Shown piece after piece: positions 33,215-45,892 of a stretch of DNA of 64,000 bases. The position numbers and the translations under genes were made by a program. The notes under the pieces were generated by a model. It made no database searches. It saw only the letters and a program-made list of their open reading frames with translations, and was not told the DNA's origin. Origin of the DNA: Rhynchospora pubera (taxonomy: Eukaryota > Streptophyta > Magnoliopsida > Poales > Cyperaceae); the NCBI GenBank assembly GCA_028095005.1, contig CM051461.1:46302812-46366811 (forward strand), in the 5' to 3' direction. Positions within the stretch are counted from its first letter, which is position 1, and each line of letters starts with the position of its first letter.

Positions 33215-34714
33215 TGTTAGGATGTAGGAAGTTCAGCCGTGGCCCGACAAGTTTTTTATACATGTTCATCGCATTTTGGCACGAACAATGGAGAAAATCG
33301 ACTAAGTTGTGCAACTCAAGCAGATTAGAACGGACCGCCCCAACCTCAGGACGGGCCGTCCCAACCCAGTGCAGATGCAGTTCAAAGGTAGTCCAGACGA
33401 CCCAGTGCAGACCAGACTGGGACGGGCCGCCCCATCTCCAGACCAAGCCGTCCCAGCTATTTCCAGACTTCTAAAAATAGAGCGCCTGATTTGTTACGCC
33501 AAAATGCCACGTTTTGGAACCGCCAATGACTGCTATAAAAGCTCTGTCATGTCCCCAACTCAAGAGAGACACGAAACCCTAATTTCCAAGCCAGAAACTA
33601 ACTCAAGAGAATCAGCCTGTTGAGACGCACCGCCCCAGGTTCAGGATGGGCCGACGCAGACAGGACATAGCACAAAAGCAAGGGAATTTCGAGCAGAATC
33701 TGTTGTAAACTTGGTTTTTCTCTTTTCTATGTATCTGTTTGTGATGAAACTTGCTTTTTCTTGCATGGATTTAGTAGAGTAGTTTAGTTTAGGGGCTATG
33801 GTTTGATAATTTTTCTTTAGTTGCTTGTTTTGATTGAATACTTCTTTATTAGTTGAGTTAAGTTACGTTTTATTTTCTGTGATTTGATTTGCTATCTATT
33901 TGTTGAAATTAGTTGTTGTTTGATCTGATTGTTGCGTTAAACAAAGGCCTAGTTTAATTGTCAAGTCAAAATCGAATTGCAATAATAAATTAACACTTAG
34001 ATTAATTAGGTAGCCGATATCCGGAAGGATTAAACCAGACTTTGATGTAAATTAGAGTTTTACTCAACAAACCGGAAGATTGAGAGTTTACCAAAATCCA
34101 GAAAACAATCTAAAGCACCTGAACCAAGAAACGTAAATTGAAATTCAGGAGTTTTAGGAATTACCAAGCAGAACCCTTCAACTTGACCTGAACGGAAGTT
34201 AGAGCGCAAGTCTGTAGGTTAGGTTTGGTCTAATTTATGTAAAAACACTCAGCAAATAACCAAATAGGATGACAAAACAAGTATCGGATGATTGGAACAG
34301 CCCGTTCCAGAGTCAGGACGGACCGTCCGGAAGGGGGCGCCTGGCTCAGAATGGCCTGTTCCAGCCATCTGACAGGGTCCAGGACGGTCCATTCTAGGAA
34401 TGGAACGGTCCGCCCCAACCCTGACAGACAATAAAAGTTAGATAACCTGAACCCCTAATCGTTCGTCAACTGATTTATCTCTTTAGTAATTAAGTTCTCT
34501 GGTTAATTAGGTTTTTAATTCTGCATTTTACTTTCTGTTCTGACCTGTTCGAAAATTGAATTGTTTATTTAACCTTAGGATTTAATTTAATTTGAATAGA
34601 CTAAATTGGAAAAAGAATAGTCTGTCCCCGTGATTCGACCCTTAAACTGTACTGCAAATGAATTAGTATCGGATTTTAAGGATTTAATTTGACCAGTGCC
34701 CTCAGCACCGATCA
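33215..34714. mobile_element. solo LTR of a gypsy-type element, 1,500 bp
   Basis: The element starts TGTTAGGATG and ends GCACCGATCA, flanked by GCTAA and ACTAA (4 of 5 bases match). The end region (GTCCCCGTGATTCGACCCT, then ATTAGTATCGGATTTTAAGG) is of the kind seen in Athila-like LTRs of plants. No primer binding site, polypurine tract or coding region adjoins it. It is most easily explained by recombination between two LTRs. Both ends carry clusters of GC-rich palindromes of the GGACGGNCCGTCC type. Frames at 33201-33623 are incidental. Confidence 0.6.
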
Positions 34715-35304
34715 ACTAAAAAGAAAAAAAAGTGAAAAACCGTAACACTTCTCATCATATAAATAAACTTTTCCTGTAATTTCTCAATTCTTTGGTTACT
34801 AGAAATACTGAAACACAAGTACACAACTTCGCTTATAAACTTACTCTGTTTAAGTTCTATCTTTTGTTTTTAAAAAAAAGGAAAAAAAAAATATAAGGCT
34901 AGCTTAAAGTCTGGTTTTGATTTGATTAAAAAATTAGTAACAACTTTAATTAGAAACCAGAGCACTTTAAAAGATAAATGCTAAAAGAAATTTAAATACC
35001 CAATCTACTTTTCTGAAAACGAAATAAAATACTAATTTGCATAGAATATAATTAATCGCATTTGCAGGACTGCATCACTCAAAATATGATCTCTTTTGCA
35101 CAAATATGAATGTATTAGCCTATTTTAGAAGCAACTTGTTAATGAGTGAGTATACCTTATAAGTTGTAACCAATTGTAAAATTATCGCAACAGTACTGAA
35201 AATTGAATAGAAAAAACTCAATTAATTTGGCTTGATTTTATCCTTAAAGAAGGAAATAATAATCAGTATTGGTAAATTAAAAATGCTTAAAAAAAAATTA
35301 TATT
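34715..35304. other. intergenic, no gene seen
   Basis: AT-rich sequence between the solo LTR and the nested MITEs; nothing recognisable. Confidence 0.5.
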
Positions 35305-35666
35305 GGGGCTGTTTGGATCATATGGGAATAGGAGGAATTTCCTATTCCTAGGCATAAATTTATTATAAACAATCCAAACTCTTCATAAAATTACACACTT
35401 CCCGATACTTTAACAATCCAAACTCTTCATAAAATTACACACTTCCCAATACTTTCCGCCTAACGGGTGCGTTTGGATCGTTGGAAGAAAGAAGAAGAAG
35501 AAGGAAGAAGAAGAAAAAAAATTATAAACAATTCAAACTCTTCACAAAGTTACACACTTCCCAATACTTCTTCCCACTTCTTCCCTTCTTCCCTTCTTCC
35601 CACACCTATCCAAACGCACCCAACAATAGGCTATACCTCTTATTCCTAAGCGATCCAAACGGCCCC
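35305..35666. mobile_element. Tourist-like MITE carrying a nested MITE
   Basis: Inverted ends are GGGGCTGTTTGGATC and GATCCAAACGGCCCC (one mismatch). It shares end and interior sequence with the MITE at 14270. A 46-bp internal stretch (AACAATCCAAACTCTTCATA onward) is duplicated at about 35371 and 35411. A second MITE (35465-35621) lies inside. Frames at 35467-35742 are incidental. Confidence 0.85.
35465..35621. mobile_element. nested MITE, 157 bp
   Basis: Inverted ends GGGTGCGTTTGGAT and ATCCAAACGCACCC, with a 3-bp AAC duplication (35462-35464 and 35622-35624). The interior has GAAGAAG runs opposite CTTCTTCCC runs and the shared stretch TTATAAACAATTCAAACTCT. It is younger than its host MITE. 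Confidence 0.85.
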
Positions 35667-37206
35667 AGTGTTCTCCCACTGATGTATGAAATTCAAAACC
35701 GTGTTGGCGGCAAAAACACATCTCAAATTTTTTGAGGTGCATTTGTTAAATTAAGGACACTGTACTATAATGTCCATATATCAATTATTAGTTTTTAAGT
35801 GGATAAAGTTTAGATTTGTTTTTTTGGGTTTTTCTGATAATTGATAGTGTGGTTAGGAAGAAGTGATAGTCACGTTCATTTTCATTTTGTCAACATTTTA
35901 TCCAAGAATACTTGGCACTGTAACCAGGAGAGACCTTCTAGAAGGAAGACTTCAATGACATCGTACCAAGTTGCCATTCTACGTATCAAAATCCTGTGGT
36001 CGACACTCGAGTAATGACTCAATGCAGTTCTGTTTGTATAGAAATAAAAAAATTTGACAAATCAAACAACAGGAGAGTCAAGAGACTAACGCAAACACGT
36101 GCTGACGTGCACATTCCTTTCTTCTTCTTTTTTTTTTTTTTGGAGGGGGGGGGGGATCGGATGGGATACTGGGTTCGAATTTACAAGCTCATTTTTTTAA
36201 ACTCAAAATTTATTTATTTACTATTTAGAGAGCTATTACCACTATATGTATATATTGTTTTATTTTATTTTGTTCTGACGATATTTAAACCTATTCTTCT
36301 GAAATGAAATTAATGCAGCATCATTCATGACCTTTCTACTGGACTTGAAATTCATTTTGAAAATCCCTCTTAACTTGTAATCTTCTTTAGTTTCCTACTT
36401 AAAAGCACAAATTTATTCAAAAATAAATAATCTTGTTTTTTTTCTTTTTATTAATTGTTTGCAACTATGTAATACAAGTACAACTTTTTTTTTTTGTACA
36501 ATATAATCTGAATACCCATTCTTATACGAAAGGAGTAATTATGGTGAACGTACTATATGGAAAATAAAATATTTTCTCCAACATAGTTTGCGAGCGTGTC
36601 CATCTCATAGAGAAGGCAATAGGAAGAACGATAAATGGTAATATTGTAATAATAATAAATTATATATTTATAAGGTTCAAATTATACCCGTTTATGCTGC
36701 ACCCTTAGGACAAATTATAAATAAATTTGTTTTCCAGTCGTGGTTATTTATTTGCAGTTTTTCAAATTGTGTTTAACCTGGTAATTGATTATCAAAATAA
36801 TCGAAACTCGAAGATGAAGTGCACTGACATAGAGAATTCAAAAAGAGATCTTATTGAAAATGAAGCGTACTCACAAGTCACAAAAATGACTTCACAAATT
36901 TAATGAATGCGTTAGGACGAATTTCAAAAATAAAATGATCCGCACGAATATTCCAGCGCAAAAGATTAATTTTATTTTTAAATAATCATTAGAATCTCCT
37001 AAAGATTTTTTTTCGAAAACTAATTCCCTAAAGATTTGCTAAGGAAAAATAAATAAATATTGAGCAATAATTTGCCTAACAAATTCTATTACGGCGGCTC
37101 AGCCCATGGGCCTTTAGTGATGGTTTGCTGGGTAAATCTATTGCTGTAATAATAAAAAATTCTAGGAACTGGTGTTTCAATTTTAGAGCCCCAAGCGTCC
37201 TCTACC
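35667..37206. other. intergenic, no gene seen
   Basis: AT-rich, with a T10-G10 type homopolymer patch at 36125-36153 and scattered short frames without motifs. Confidence 0.5.
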
Positions 37207-37214
37207 CTTGTATT

Positions 37215-38834
37215 TAGGGCTGTCAATACCGTGCCGTTTCGCACGTTTTCTGTTCCGTTCCGTCCTGGCGGAACGGAAACGGAGTAGATTTTGCTTATGT
37301 TTCAGGAAGCGGAACAGAAGACGGAATGGAACAGGATTTCATTCAGGCAGACGGAACGTAAACGAAATACCAGTCTTCCGTTTCGTTTTCTAACGTAATT
37401 CCGTGCAGAGGAGTACAATTTGTATAATTGTAGAAAGGGACTTGGGAGAGAGCTAGCGTGGAGCGCTGCAACAGGGTTGTAATTATAACCCTAGCGGCTA
37501 GCGCCGACTGAGAGCCGTCTACCTCCCCCTCTCTCTCTCTCGAGTGTATCTACTCCAATCTCCATCTCTCTCTCTCGTAGGCTCGTAGCTCCGCTCCCTC
37601 TTTCTCGATCGTAGCTCCGCTCCTCTCTCGATCGTATCTCCCATTATCCCTCTCAGCCTCAGCCTCTCTCAGGCGACGCAGCCTAAGTTGACCCCACAAC
37701 AGTGACCTCCTCCTCCTCCTCCTCCATGGCCGTGACCTCCTCTTCCTCCTCCTCCATGGCCGTGACCTTTCCTTCTCCTCCTCCTCCATGGCCGTGACCC
37801 AACAACCACTCTCTCTCTCCGATGGCCTGACCACCAACCCAAAACCTCATCTCCTTTCCTCTCCTCTCCGATGGCCTCCCTTACCACAAGGTAAACTCAG
37901 TGAAGAGGAAAGTACAGAGAGAATAGAGTGAAGAGGAAAGTACATAAAGAAATAATGTAAACTCAGTTCAATTTTGATTTTCGCCTTTTATTTTTTGACT
38001 GATTTTTTTCTTTTTTCTCTCTAAATTTTTACTGAGTTTCATTTTTTGCACTGGTATGAACTTGTGATTCTCTCTAATTTTTTCTTTGATGAATATTTAG
38101 ATGGTACTGGTCCATACTGGTACAGTGGTACCATAGAGATTTGATTTTTCCTTCAATTCTCTAGTAACTTCTTCCAATTCCTCTTGCACCAATTTTTTCA
38201 ACTGTGTGTTATATGCTGAAGCTAGTGCTTCTTTGATTTCATCTCTGTCATGCACTGTTCCATCAGTACAAACATGCAATTTTGTACGTTTGGACCTTAA
38301 ATGAGTATTCCTTCCAAATCGCTTGACCCAGTTGTTTGGGTGGTACCACTATACCAGTTATTAAAGAGATCAGTTGATTGGATGGTATGGCTGTAGATTT
38401 TACTCTTTTAAGTTATTTTTGTTGTGAGTTGTGATACTTGGATTTGGCTGAGTTCTGTTGTAACTTGCAAGTTGAATTATTACTTGTTATTAATTTTGTT
38501 GTACAATCTATATGTTTTGTTATTGAATTTTTGAACGTGTGTGTAACTGTGTAATAGTGTAAGTATGGTATAAAAGATGAATGTTTTTTTTATTCTGTCT
38601 TTTATTTTGTTTTTAGAATAAATTTCGGAAGTTCTGATCTGCTATCAATGGGAACAAATTTTTTAACGTTACTAACGTTATTCCGTTCAAGAAATACGGA
38701 ACAAAACATAAGAGATTTCATTTACGTTATAAATACGGAACATTAAGCGGAAATTAAGTTTGTTACGTGTTAAATAACGAAACGTAAACATCACTGTGCA
38801 TTTCCGTGCCCGTTGTGCACGTTTGACAGCTCTA
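37215..38834. mobile_element. non-autonomous hAT element, 1,620 bp
   Basis: Starts TAGGGCTGTCAA and ends TTTGACAGCTCTA, flanked by a perfect 8-bp duplication CTTGTATT (37207-37214, 38835-38842). Both subterminal regions are dense in GGAACGGAAAC-type repeats. The middle has CT-rich repeats (37520-37870) that create long Arg/Glu-rich or Ser-rich frames, which I do not regard as genes. No hATC transposase domain is visible. It is a relative of the 318-bp element at 48192. Confidence 0.85.
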
Positions 38835-38842
38835 CTTGTATT

Positions 38843-41629
38843 GTATGTACATAATTCAATAACACATCTGAACTGTCAATTTCAAATTGCACGGATTAGA
38901 TTTTTCAATTTCAAATTACACATCTGAACTGTCAAAATTTTTTTTTTTTTTGAAATTGCACGTCTTGTTTGACATCGCAAGAACTTCAAAATTAGTTATT
39001 GCATGGACACTTTTATTTTATCATTCCACGCTTTTAATTTCATCATCCAATTAAATAAAGACGACCCTTCAAAAATATTTCACTTATTCATTTCAATCTA
39101 ATTTAGTACATATCATTTATTTACTCCATTAATTAATAGTGTGTAATATAAAGTTATAAACTTTGACACTCTCTTAATTAACATTCAAAGTAACAAACTA
39201 ACAACCCAATTGTAATTTTCCATTAATGAAACGTCACCGAATGACAACACAAGCCATCTGATTTCCATTCTTCTGCCACGTGGCATTTCCAATAAACCAG
39301 AGTGGCAAAGTTTGTGGCTGAAATGAACTGCCGAGTGCCGACCGAAATGGAAAATGTGCAGGGTTAATAACTGCATTCCAACGTGCTAATTACGTAATCA
39401 TTTCAGAACTATCTAGAAGGTCAACAACATAATTTCCATCCAATTAAAATTTTAAATCGAGCACTTTTCATTAAGAAAGGTGATTTGATGGTTTTTGCCC
39501 TTTCCTGGTCTCTTCCTGAGGAGACATGCATCAGCACCACCAACTTCAAATAATGTCTCTAATTCTAGAGACCAGGACCTCTTTCAATTGGTTTATGATC
39601 TTTAAATATATTACAAAATGACGAAATTAGTAAACCCCAGCATTTGTTTATTGACATCAAGCTGACCATGTGTTGTAATGAGGGAAAAAAATATTAAACC
39701 TGAATGTGGTGCATGTATTTGGATTCTAGATGTGTATAAAACAAGTTATCTATAATTGATGTTGATCTGTGAGACTGTGATTATGAACTGGAAAGAAGTG
39801 GCTATTTTGTATTATTATTTTCAAAGTACAATAATTTGTGTAGTTACTTATTGTTTCTTTTTTGTGTTTCTTCTAGAAAAGATAATATACGCGTTTTTTT
39901 TTGGGAAAAAGTTGCAACAAAATTCCATCCTTGTTAAACCGTTGAAATAATCAGGATTATGCAACATATATGCATGTGGCAATTTGGCTACGAAGAATGA
40001 TGTACCATCTTACGAGCTGCTGATGACCGTTAATTGACAATGTGTTTAATAGAAAAGGTGAAGAAAACGAAAAAAAAAAGAGAGAATTAAATAATAAATA
40101 AAAATTCAGGCACAATTTATCAAGTTCTATGGGAATTGATGAAAAATTAATTAAACTACTGTTCTCTCTTAACAGAACATTAATACAGGGTGATTATGTA
40201 CGAAAAAAAAATCAAAGCCGACAGATTTTGATATATAGAGGTAAATTTATTTTTGAAGCAGCATAGACACAACTATATCAGCAGGCAGGTACACACTTTT
40301 CCGTCAAATATGAACATTGCAAAAATATAAAGATAAAAAGTATAAACTTTTTACAATTAATACTTATATATGAACATTTTTACAAGATATATAATATAAC
40401 ACAGCCCTAAGAGTTGCACGATACAAAAGTGAAACGCCTGCAAAGAGTGTTAACACTCCTTTTTCTAAAACTAGAAAAAAAAAAGAAGAAGTTGTACATG
40501 TAAACATGTCATGCCAAGAGGGAAAGAAATGTTGAGAAATAATAATCTCATCTCATCTATCTATGTTAATTAAAATCGACATGGATGGGCTGAAACTGAA
40601 AATGACTTGTAGAACTGTATGACGAGACTTTAAGACCGCACCTCATCCTCATATACTTTAAATACGGCCTCGAAATATAGTTAGGCAGGATCGGCCTGAA
40701 TATCTTAGAAGTTGATAGTAATAATAAATCTTGTAGACCCCAATCATGTTCTAGGCCTAAAGTTTGGATAATTTGAATGTTTTAGCTTCTTTAATTGTAA
40801 CCACATACAGATTGTACAAGTAAGCCTGCATAGGAACTACCCGTTTTAGCTTCTTTAATTTGAATGTTCTAGGTCTCAAAATATAGGTAGGTTGCACGCC
40901 AGGCGGAGGCCCACTGTAAGGAACTACCCGTTACTTAATTAAGATGCACACAAATTAATATATTGCCCACATAAACGAGGGATGGTTGCCACTTTGAATA
41001 AGCAAATTTTTTTTAAAAGTTCAAATATACAAGTAAATATGAAACATCAGTAAAAAAAGAGTATTGTTTTATTAATATTTTCAAAGCCAAAATTGCATTA
41101 TTCTCACAATTTTAACTCTTCATCCTATAATTTTTTTTAAAAGCATTTTGATTTCGGGCAAATTATTATATTGCAAAAACAAAAGTACCAGGACAATGGA
41201 TGGGTTTATTGGGTTAGCACCGGTAACAATTCTTTAATCTTTAATAAATTGTATAAAGTGACGGCATTGACTATAAAAGATTTTCTATTACTCGAGCCAA
41301 CAAATCAAGTTGCAACAACAAAAAAACATTTCCTATCATCGGAGCAAAAAAAATTGCTGAGTTAATTACCATCAATGTGACATAATTATAAATAAAACGC
41401 ACGCCAACAAACACAGAATCAAATTACATAAAAATACAAGCAATATATCGCACAACGATAACAGAAAAAAAAAAATACATAAAACATTATTGTTCGTGCA
41501 TGAACGATTTTGCCTAGGTACGCTTGCTTATTTAACAGTTCCCAAACAACAATAAAAATTAATTTATTGTACACATCTTCAATCCAGCAATAACTAAAAA
41601 GTATGAATTTAAAGAGAAAAACACGCATC
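38843..41629. other. intergenic, no gene seen
   Basis: AT-rich. Small local repeats occur: CACATCTGAACTGTCAA twice near 38864 and 38921, and AGGAACTACCCGTT twice near 40831 and 40918. No frame has a recognisable product. Confidence 0.5.
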
Positions 41630-44300
41630 TTAAAAGCTGTCAAATGGAATAAAATCTCCAAACGCCTCCCGCAACCCACCCTGCAAGTGAGGTCGTTGCT
41701 CAAATGTGTCCCTTATCGCATCCCGATTGGCAAAATATAGAGAGGTTTTGATAACTGTACAAGTCAGATATTCAAGAGTGTCTAGATTTATTAGTTCGGG
41801 AGGCATTATGAGCAGGGGACAGAGCCTAATGTTGAGCCGTTTTAGCTTGGGCATGGCACCCACCTCTATTTCCCATTCTTTCAACCTTAGAGATTCAAGC
41901 ACTAGCTCCTCTAGCCGCTTAAACCCTACAGCTGAGCATTTAATACTCGTTAATGGATTATTTCTAAAATCTTTTCGTTCCACGTATCCGTAGGTTATTC
42001 AGTTTTTCTAACTTCTCCAACACTGGCATTGGATCCGATCCAAATTGAAAACCAAGTTCAAGCTCAGTAAGGTTGGGGGGCAACTTAACATCATCGAGAA
42101 CCAAAGTATAATCGCTATTATACTCATCATTTATTAAAACCAAAGATTTTAAATTCTCATAGAATGGAAACTTGTCCATGGGTATTATTTGTGACTCGAC
42201 CGCCCCTTGTATCTTGCTTTAATTTATCAAGTAAACACGCAATAGTTGCAACCACCCTCTCTGTATTTCTATCTATGCGGATGCCAAATTCTCGCAATTC
42301 GAGCAAATTAGGTGGTCCTAATTTCTCCCATGAGTTATTCCAACTCACGCCTGTGATCGTTTGCTGATTATATGTGGGAGTAATTTGGGGATAAGCTGAT
42401 TGTAATTTCTTCCATAAACATTTACTCCAAAACAAACCCGTGGGACTTTTGCAGATAATTAGCTGATTGTAACTTCTCCCTTAATTTAATCCGAAACAAA
42501 TCTATGAATGTTGGCACATATTTTAGGTCTACTGATGTTGGTGGCCCTTTAGTTTCTCCATAATATTCCGACAGTAAAACATGTCTTAGTAGATAGATCA
42601 TCATCATGCATTCATGATCTAAGGTCTAGAGTCTCTAGATCTTTCATGTCACTTATCCATTTCCTAAAGTCACTTGACTTGATGACAGTATTCAGTTGAA
42701 GATATCTCAAATAAGGCGAACCTGTACACCTCTGTAATTCTATTTCCCCTCTCATGTTGCCTAACACTCTAAGCTTTCTATACTTGGAGCAATCTATCTT
42801 GGATGACGACTTAGAAAAAAATAGCAGAGAACGAACATTTGGACTTGCGTAAATGGCCATCGGGACATTGCCATCAGAATGGTGGACAGCAACACGAGAT
42901 GCCATCCTGCACCTATCCCAATCATCTTGCTTTGAACACACCACGAGAAAATTGATTTCCTTTGATATTTGGATGGCTAGAGATTTTAGCGTATCGTCTG
43001 ATATCCGACAATACTTGGTGGAATTTACAATAACCATGTTCCTGTCAAGTGCATGGTAGGAGCATATGTTTAGAGCAGTTTAAGTTAAGACTTGACCCAT
43101 CTTATTTTTTTAAAAAAAATTAAGTTGCTTAATCTATATTATTAATTAAAAACCGTGATCACATTAATTAAAATTAGTTTTTTTAAATAAATTAAAAATA
43201 GTGTACCAATCATTATTTATTTTAAGAATTAAGAATTAAATCTATTTGGAAATCTAAGATAGTTCATGTCAAATTTATAGAACAAAAATATGTTATCCCC
43301 TTCTACTGTGATTTGAACTCTCTAAATTTTGCAAATTTATGACAAAAAATACTTTTGGAAAGTTTTTTTTGGCAGAAAATTCATGCTAGCTAAGTTATTG
43401 TGTTTGGAAGTTTATACGTGGAACAAGGAACAAACCAAGTTCTTGTTTTTGTTTGCTAGTTTGCCCAAATGGAGGAACCGGTGATCAATTTCAATAATTT
43501 GGATTAACCGTTTGAATTTTGGATCTTAAAAAACGAGTCGATTGAAAATCGATAGTATGTTAGCCATTATATATACACAAATTTTGGCATGCTTTTTAGG
43601 TAATAATTTTAAAATATTGTCATTAATTGGAGAAGACATTAAGGGATTTTGATCGATGGTTTGAAATTTGATCCAACAAGTCTTCAATATATAAAAAAAA
43701 AACTATGAAACTTGATTTTCAATAATTAATTTTCAATATGCAGAAGATATTGAACTATTTGGATTGATCGTTGAAGTACGAAATGTATCTAATATACATA
43801 ACTCGTCAATACTTTGCAAAACATTTCAGTACTTTCTCTCTCTATATAATGTATTATAATTATAATATTTTGGCATTTTTTTTGGACAGAAAATAGGAAT
43901 CGGGTTCCAATTATTGGGTATATTTAATGGATGAAATAAGTCAATTTGATGTTTAAACAATGTTTTGAGGCAAATAACAAATTATGCATTACAAACATAT
44001 CATACAAAAATATGTTATTATAAATTAGTTATCTTCAGAGGCCATATTTTATGATGAAATGATTTCATGTGTTATGATTTTGGAAGTATAATAAAATAAG
44101 CTTATTGAAAAGCTTAATTGCTGTCCCTTATCGAGATTCTTTTAGCTATTCTGGATGCAAATGTATAAGAAATTTCGATTGGTAGGAAATCATGATATCG
44201 ATTGGCAAGGAATTTTGCTCCCGGCCTCTATCTCCTTTCTGTTCCGCTCCCTGTCTATTCACTCAACGTCACTTATTCTTGTCTCACTCCTTGCCTCCTA

Positions 44301-44530
44301 ATTGTTCTAGTTATGAGAACAAACGTTCTAATTAATATAGCAATTAATCTGGTTAATATATATAATTGTTCTAGTTAGTATATATAAATGTTCTAGTTAA
44401 TATAACAATTGTTCTAGTTAATATGTATAATTATTCTATTTAATACTGCAAATGTTCTAGTTAATATGTGTAACTGTTATAGTTCATATATAATTGTTTT
44501 GGTTTATATACTTAATTGTTCTACTTAAGC
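44301..44530. repeat. degenerate AT-rich tandem repeat
   Basis: About ten units of 20-25 bp around GTTCTAGTTAATATATATAA, lying in the intron of the NLR pseudogene. A similar array (GTTGAAATTAATAT-type) lies at 49917-50190. The flanks of both arrays share motifs such as GATGGAAATGATAAAAT, so they may be interiors of one transposon family. Confidence 0.6.
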
Positions 44531-45675
44531 AATGGGTGGTATATACATACACTCATCCAATAATTGTTCAACTTAATTATTCTAGATCTCTGGGTGAAAG
44601 GATGGCAAAGAATAAATAGAAGCGTTGGATAATTAATGATAATTACGATGGATTTTATCATTCCATCATCTCCTGATTTTTTATTAATGAAGATTTCAAA
44701 AAATGACAGGATGATAGAAATGATCTTTTAAGTAATTCTGATTCCCGATTTTATAAATACACTCATTGATTTGAACTTTTATAAGGAGTAGCAGGTGATG
44801 AAAAAGTTAAACAAAAGGTCAAAACTAAAGATTATTTTAGTACTCATGCATATTTATTTCAAAAAAAAAAGAATTTAATTAATTTTACAATGTATAGTTA
44901 CCTCCGCACAAGATCTTTCAGGAAGCTCTCAGCTGTTTCCTCTAAAGTTCTTCCTTCTTCATGTGGTATGAGCTGCTCTGCAATCCAGATCCGAAGCAAA
45001 GTTCTAGTCTCGATTTCAAAGTCTTCCGGAAAAGCCGCAAAATATAGAAAACAAAGCTTTTTCTCAAATGACAAGTTGTAATAGCACTCGTTTCTATCGT
45101 CATGCCTGCTCATCGATTTCAACAACTTAATTATTCCATGTATAAAAGATTCTATGGTGTTTTCATTTAGATAAGGGTCAAATCCTTACATTTGACATGC
45201 AGTTGGACCATGAGTCCATGAGGATATATATTGGTAGTTTGTAGAAAACAACTGTTAGGGTTTGATCGAACCAAAAAAACAAAATAATGAATTTTTTTTT
45301 TAACGATTTTCATGATAAGAAAGGACCCAAGGTCGAGAGTCAAATTAATTCAAATACGTTCATCATTTAATCACTTAATCAATAATCAAATAAACTATAA
45401 ATTTTATAAAACTTCTATCAAATATAAAAAAGCATTGCTCATTAAATTGAACAAGATCAACGGTTTGAATTCAGAATTTGAATTTTAAAATTTTAAAATT
45501 TTAAAATATTAATTAAATATGAAGTTGTGCTAACTTGTGCCAACCAAAAACGGTGACATTAGAACATTGCTCCTACCGTATTTTACTTTGTCGATGAATA
45601 ACATATCTCCATCCTTGTAGTCCCGCACCGCATTCGATATGATACCCGCACTCACACATGCATGTGCAATATAAG

Positions 45676-45884
45676 CAGGGGCGGATCCAGGATTTGAGGA
45701 CAGGGTAGGCCGAATTGTCGAGGTCAACTTTAACTAGACATTAGTAACTTGAAATTTTAATAGTAAAGTAGGCCAGATACATTAGATAACCGAATTACCA
45801 CTGTATTTTTTACATTTTAACACTAAAAACAATTTTCGCAGCGTAGACCAAGCTTATGCCTGCCCCTGTCTGTATCCGCCCCTG
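45676..45884. mobile_element. hAT-type MITE, 209 bp
   Basis: Starts CAGGGGCGGATCCAGGATTT and ends TGTATCCGCCCCTG, with a perfect 8-bp duplication AATATAAG (45668-45675, 45885-45892). It is non-coding and inserted where the NB-ARC part of the resistance gene should be. The frame at 45530-45727 crosses its edge. Confidence 0.92.
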
Positions 45885-45892
45885 AATATAAG

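Noticed and set aside
33208..33623. Three overlapping frames on both strands
   Set aside because: They lie in the solo LTR and reflect the GC-rich palindromes.
37550..37887. Arg/Glu-rich and Gly-rich frames on the minus strand
   Set aside because: They arise from CT-repeat DNA (CTCCTCCTCC, CTCTCTCTC) inside a hAT element.
45530..45727. 65-codon frame with a Tyr/Lys/Asp-rich stretch as a possible NB-ARC remnant
   Set aside because: It crosses the edge of a hAT MITE and has no P-loop, kinase-2 or GLPL motif.
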